Assembly: GCA_050998615.1 (NCBI GenBank)
Contig: JBPCQA010000021.1
Location: 1-64,000, forward strand
From: JBPCQA01 sp050998615
Lineage (GTDB): Bacteria > Actinomycetota > Actinomycetes > Propionibacteriales > Nocardioidaceae
Length of the DNA stretch: 64,000 nucleotides
Reading direction: 5' to 3'
In this document: positions 61,611 through 64,000 of the stretch, one piece after another
How the letters are laid out: every line of letters begins with the position of its first letter
How positions within the stretch are numbered: position 1 is the stretch's first letter
Notes under the pieces: model-generated
The model's input: only the letters and a program-made list of their open reading frames with translations
What the model was told of the DNA's origin: nothing
Database searches by the model: none
Program-made: the position numbers and the translations under genes

Positions 61611-62552
61611 CTATCGCCGGCGCCGGCCGAACAGCAGCTTCTTGAGTACGACGAGCACCGCCAGCGCGCCAGCCGCGCCGGCCAGGTAAGGCGCATACCG
61701 CTTCGCCAAGACCGGCAACACCGTCGCCCCCAAGTTCAGCTCAGCCGCTGGCGTGGATTCTCGTGGCTGGGCTGGGGCGGCCGCGGCCCGGTGTTTGCCG
61801 GCGGCGTCCGCGGACGAGCCGTCGTGCGAACCGGCCGACGAGGCCGCGACAGCCGGCTTGCTCGTGGTGCCGCTCGCCGACAGCGGTTGGGCGGCCACTG
61901 GCGACGAGGGGCTCGGCTGTGTCTCGGCGCGACTCGACTGGTTGCCGGCCTGCCCGGCGATCGCCGGGTCGGCAGCGGTCGCAGCCGCCGCTTGCCCGCC
62001 CGCTGCCGAGGGCGAGCCTGTGCCAGCCGCCGGGGCAGTGCCAGCCGCCGGGGCAGTGCCGGCCGCCGAGGCAGCCGCCGTCCCGGTGTCCGAGCGGCCG
62101 GTGTCCGACGTGCCGAGCTGTTTCTCCAGGCACGCGACGAACTGGGCGAGCAGCTTGTCGCTGACGTCTTGCATGACACCGCGTCCGAACTGGGCTGGGC
62201 GCCCGGTGACGTTGAGGTCGGTGGTGACTTCGACACCCGTGGAGTTGTCGCCCTTGGCCGTCAACCGGGCGGTCACCCCCGCACCCGCGGTGCCGTTGCC
62301 GCGCTTGTCCTTGCCTTTCGCCTCCACTACCGCCCGGTGTGCTGCTTCGTCTCGTTCGACGAAACGGCCGGTTCCGGCGTACTGCAAGGAAATCGGGCCG
62401 AGCTTGACCTTGACCGCGCCCGCGAAGCTCTCACCGTCGTACGACGAGAGGGAGGCGCCCGGAAAGCACGGCGCGACCGACTCGAGGTCGTTGAAGGCCG
62501 CCCAAGCCTGCGCGATCGACACCGGAACGGTGAAGCTGTGCGTCAACTGCAT
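61611..62552 (-). CDS. coxG: CO-dehydrogenase subunit G-like protein (CoxG) with membrane tail
   Basis: This 313-residue protein has an SRPBCC/CoxG domain (residues 1-145: MQLTHSFTVPVSIAQAWAAF, PCFPGASLSSYDG), then an Ala/Ser/Pro-rich linker of about 120 residues and a C-terminal helix (YAPYLAGAAGALAVLVVLKK) ending in FGRRRR. CoxG recruits CODH to the membrane. The long linker and C-terminal anchor fit that role. It lies after coxM in the same direction (39 nt apart). Confidence 0.88.
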   Translation of the reverse strand: MQLTHSFTVPVSIAQAWAAFNDLESVAPCFPGASLSSYDGESFAGAVKVKLGPISLQYAGTGRFVERDEAAHRAVVEAKGKDKRGNGTAGAGVTARLTAKGDNSTGVEVTTDLNVTGRPAQFGRGVMQDVSDKLLAQFVACLEKQLGTSDTGRSDTGTAAASAAGTAPAAGTAPAAGTGSPSAAGGQAAAATAADPAIAGQAGNQSSRAETQPSPSSPVAAQPLSASGTTSKPAVAASSAGSHDGSSADAAGKHRAAAAPAQPRESTPAAELNLGATVLPVLAKRYAPYLAGAAGALAVLVVLKKLLFGRRRR

Positions 62553-62591
62553 GGCGGTCCCTTCGTGATGGTCCTTGCGGGCGGGAAGTCG

Positions 62592-63446
62592 TCAGCTTCC
62601 GGCGGCGGCCAACACGGCACGGCGCGTCAGCACGGTGGACAGATGCCGCCGGTATTCGGCATCGCCATTAGTGTCCGAAGGCGGGTTGGTGCCCTGGGCC
62701 GCCTGAGCCACCGCGGACTTGATCCCCTCGGCGGTGGCCGGCCTGCCGACCAGGCCCTGCTCGACCGCGGTGGCCCGAATCGGGACCGACCCCATGTTGG
62801 TCAAGCCCACCCTCGCCTCGGCGATCTTGCCGCCTTCGGAGCGGATCGCGACGGCCACCCCGACGATCGACCACTGCTGCGCCACCCGGGTGAACTTCTC
62901 GTAGTGCGACCGCCAGCCGGTGTGCTTTGGCACCCGGATCTTGGTCAGCAGCTCGTTTTCGCCCACTGCGGTGGTGAACAGGTCGGTGAAGAAGTCAGCT
63001 GCCGGCACGGTTCGCTCCCCGTCCGGACCGACGATGACCAGCTCGGCGTCCAGCGCGAGCACCGGCGCGGGCATGTCACCAGCAGGGTCGGCATGCACGA
63101 GTGCGCCACCAAGCGTGCCGCGGTGCCGCACCTGGGGATCGGCGACCGTCTGGGCGGTGAGCGACAACAGCTCGGCGTGCTGCTTGACGAGCTCGTCATT
63201 CACCACGTCGTCGTGCGTCGTCATTGCCCCGATCACAATCGCATCACCGTCATCGCTTACACCGTGCAGCTCGGGGATCCGGCCAAGGTCGACGATCAGC
63301 GTCGGCGCGGCCAACCGCAACCGCAGCACCGGGATCAAACTCTGACCACCGGCCATCACCTTGATCTCCTCGGCGTCGGACGACAACGCGGCCAACGCCG
63401 CTTCGATCGACTCAGGCGCCTGGTAGTCGAATGCTGCCGGGATCAT
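62592..63446 (-). CDS. coxM: CO-dehydrogenase-type FAD-binding subunit (CoxM)
   Basis: This 284-residue protein has the FAD-binding motifs MAGGQSLIPVLRLRLAAPT and VRHRGTLGGALVHADPAGDM of xanthine-oxidase-family medium subunits. It passes electrons from the iron-sulfur subunit to FAD. The start overlaps the coxL stop by 4 nt (63443-63446). A CoxS gene was not seen; it may lie upstream of coxL. Confidence 0.92.
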   Translation of the reverse strand: MIPAAFDYQAPESIEAALAALSSDAEEIKVMAGGQSLIPVLRLRLAAPTLIVDLGRIPELHGVSDDGDAIVIGAMTTHDDVVNDELVKQHAELLSLTAQTVADPQVRHRGTLGGALVHADPAGDMPAPVLALDAELVIVGPDGERTVPAADFFTDLFTTAVGENELLTKIRVPKHTGWRSHYEKFTRVAQQWSIVGVAVAIRSEGGKIAEARVGLTNMGSVPIRATAVEQGLVGRPATAEGIKSAVAQAAQGTNPPSDTNGDAEYRRHLSTVLTRRAVLAAAGS

Positions 63447-64000
63447 GCCGGCCCTCCCTCATGGCTAGTGCCCTCGTTTGTCGTGCCTTCGCTGACCGCG
63501 GCGTTGTGCGACGGCAAGGCGTTCTCGTCGACGGTCGGATTCTTCGCAGGCGTGGCCGCGCCGGCCGAGGCGTGCTGGATGGCCGTCCACACGCGATGCG
63601 GCGAACACGGCATCGCGATGTCGTCGACGCCGAGATGACGTACGGCGTCGACCACCGCGTTGACGACCGCCGGAGTCGAGGCGATCGTGCCGGCCTCGCC
63701 GACGCCCTTGACGCCGAGTGCGTTCGTGGTGGACGCCGACTCGGTGCGGTCGGTGGTGAACTTCGGCATGTCGGCGGCGCTCGGGACGAGGTAATCGACG
63801 AACGAGCCGGTCACTAGCGTGCCCGCGTCGTCGTACACCGCCTCTTCGAACAGCGCCTGGGCGATCCCCTGGACGAGCCCACCATGGACCTGTCCCTCGA
63901 CGATCAGCGGGTTGACCACCGTGCCGACATCGTCGACGCACGTGTAGTTGCGGATCTTCGCCTCACCGGTCTCGGTGTCGACCTCGATCGCGCATAGATG
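63443..64000 (-). CDS. coxL: CO-dehydrogenase/xanthine-oxidase-type molybdopterin subunit (CoxL), C-terminal part
   Basis: The window holds the last 185 codons. Segments IVEGQVHGGLVQGIAQALFE and ALGVKGVGEAGTIASTPAVV, the latter with the catalytic Glu near the Mo site, are typical of the large subunit. An unusual Thr/Glu/Ser-rich tail (ENALPSHNAAVSEGTTNEGT) ends it. Whether it is a form I CODH cannot be told, since the AYRCSFR-type loop is outside the window. Confidence 0.9.
   Translation of the reverse strand, partial: HLCAIEVDTETGEAKIRNYTCVDDVGTVVNPLIVEGQVHGGLVQGIAQALFEEAVYDDAGTLVTGSFVDYLVPSAADMPKFTTDRTESASTTNALGVKGVGEAGTIASTPAVVNAVVDAVRHLGVDDIAMPCSPHRVWTAIQHASAGAATPAKNPTVDENALPSHNAAVSEGTTNEGTSHEGGPA

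Noticed and set aside
61791..63638. A long plus-strand frame (615 codons) across the cox genes
   Set aside because: It is antisense to coxG, coxM and coxL, arginine/histidine-rich, and has no family resemblance; a high-GC shadow frame.
1..64000. tRNA, rRNA or tmRNA genes
   Set aside because: No cloverleaf with a GGTTCGAnTCC arm or rRNA-like stretch was found by eye on either strand.
1..64000. CRISPR array
   Set aside because: The only tandem repeats are short direct units at 24757 and 56388 without spacers, and there are no cas genes.
1..64000. Prophage or integrative element boundaries
   Set aside because: No integrase, portal, terminase or att-like direct repeats were seen; only an IS256 fragment is a clear mobile element.

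Overview
The window is high-GC DNA from an actinobacterium. Supporting gene types are IdeR/DtxR, an F420-type luciferase-like oxidoreductase, bacterial XPB with its helicase-associated partner, an actinobacterial-type HelD, DUF2530 and DUF3027 proteins, the mycobacterial-type SerC, GTG starts and leaderless promoters. From memory, the content between about 28 and 48 kb (citA, serC, MarR, DUF3027 protein, MFS, cold-shock protein, helicase-associated protein, XPB) resembles a conserved Mycobacterium tuberculosis neighbourhood (around Rv0861c to Rv0889c). A Propionibacteriales/Nocardioidaceae-like host is possible (a GGTTGAGGAGC...GTCTCGAAACC-type repeat at 59.06 kb), but the genus cannot be fixed from this window.

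Region 1 (1-17 kb) is accessory and decaying. It starts with an IS256-family transposase and two eroded MFS genes. A copper module follows (csoR, copZ, a frameshifted secreted protein, copA), with a divergent EmrB/QacA-type pump that shares CsoR-like operators. Next are broken UspA, ABC/histidine-kinase and response-regulator remnants, a dead MazEF pair, two intact VapBC modules, an alpha/beta hydrolase, a TetR-controlled DHA2 pump with a near-ideal operator, and PIN and Nudix pseudogenes.

Region 2 (17-28 kb) is mostly intact: SDR, beta-carbonic anhydrase, VOC protein, SigG-like ECF sigma factor, TIGR03086 protein, ferredoxin-NADP reductase, membrane protein, GNAT acetyltransferase, second VOC protein, IdeR-type repressor, an unknown hotdog-like protein and an MFS exporter.

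Region 3 (28-48 kb) is the conserved core: a short-ORF/structured-RNA candidate, pdxH, citrate synthase 2, serC, F420-type oxidoreductase, a class I methyltransferase coupled to a one-helix peptide, MFS + MarR, an AzgA-type purine permease, DUF2530, DUF3027, MFS, cold-shock protein, LarE, an ABC transporter, the helicase-associated protein, a CGNR zinc-finger protein and XPB.

Region 4 (48-59 kb) holds a RelBE pair, an AlkB-like dioxygenase behind a LexA-like box, HelD, an HD-type hydrolase, a DUF4031-S66 peptidase fusion, CutC, Ogt with an upstream frameshifted sigma gene, and a BNR-repeat lipoprotein. Region 5 (59-64 kb) has a low-GC islet with a secreted protein, small hypothetical proteins and the end of an aerobic CO-dehydrogenase-type operon (coxL, coxM, coxG).

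The least explained signals are (a) a dyad repeat present three times (31.4, 48.2 and 60.2 kb) and (b) a short ORF followed by a predicted three-way-junction RNA upstream of pdxH.
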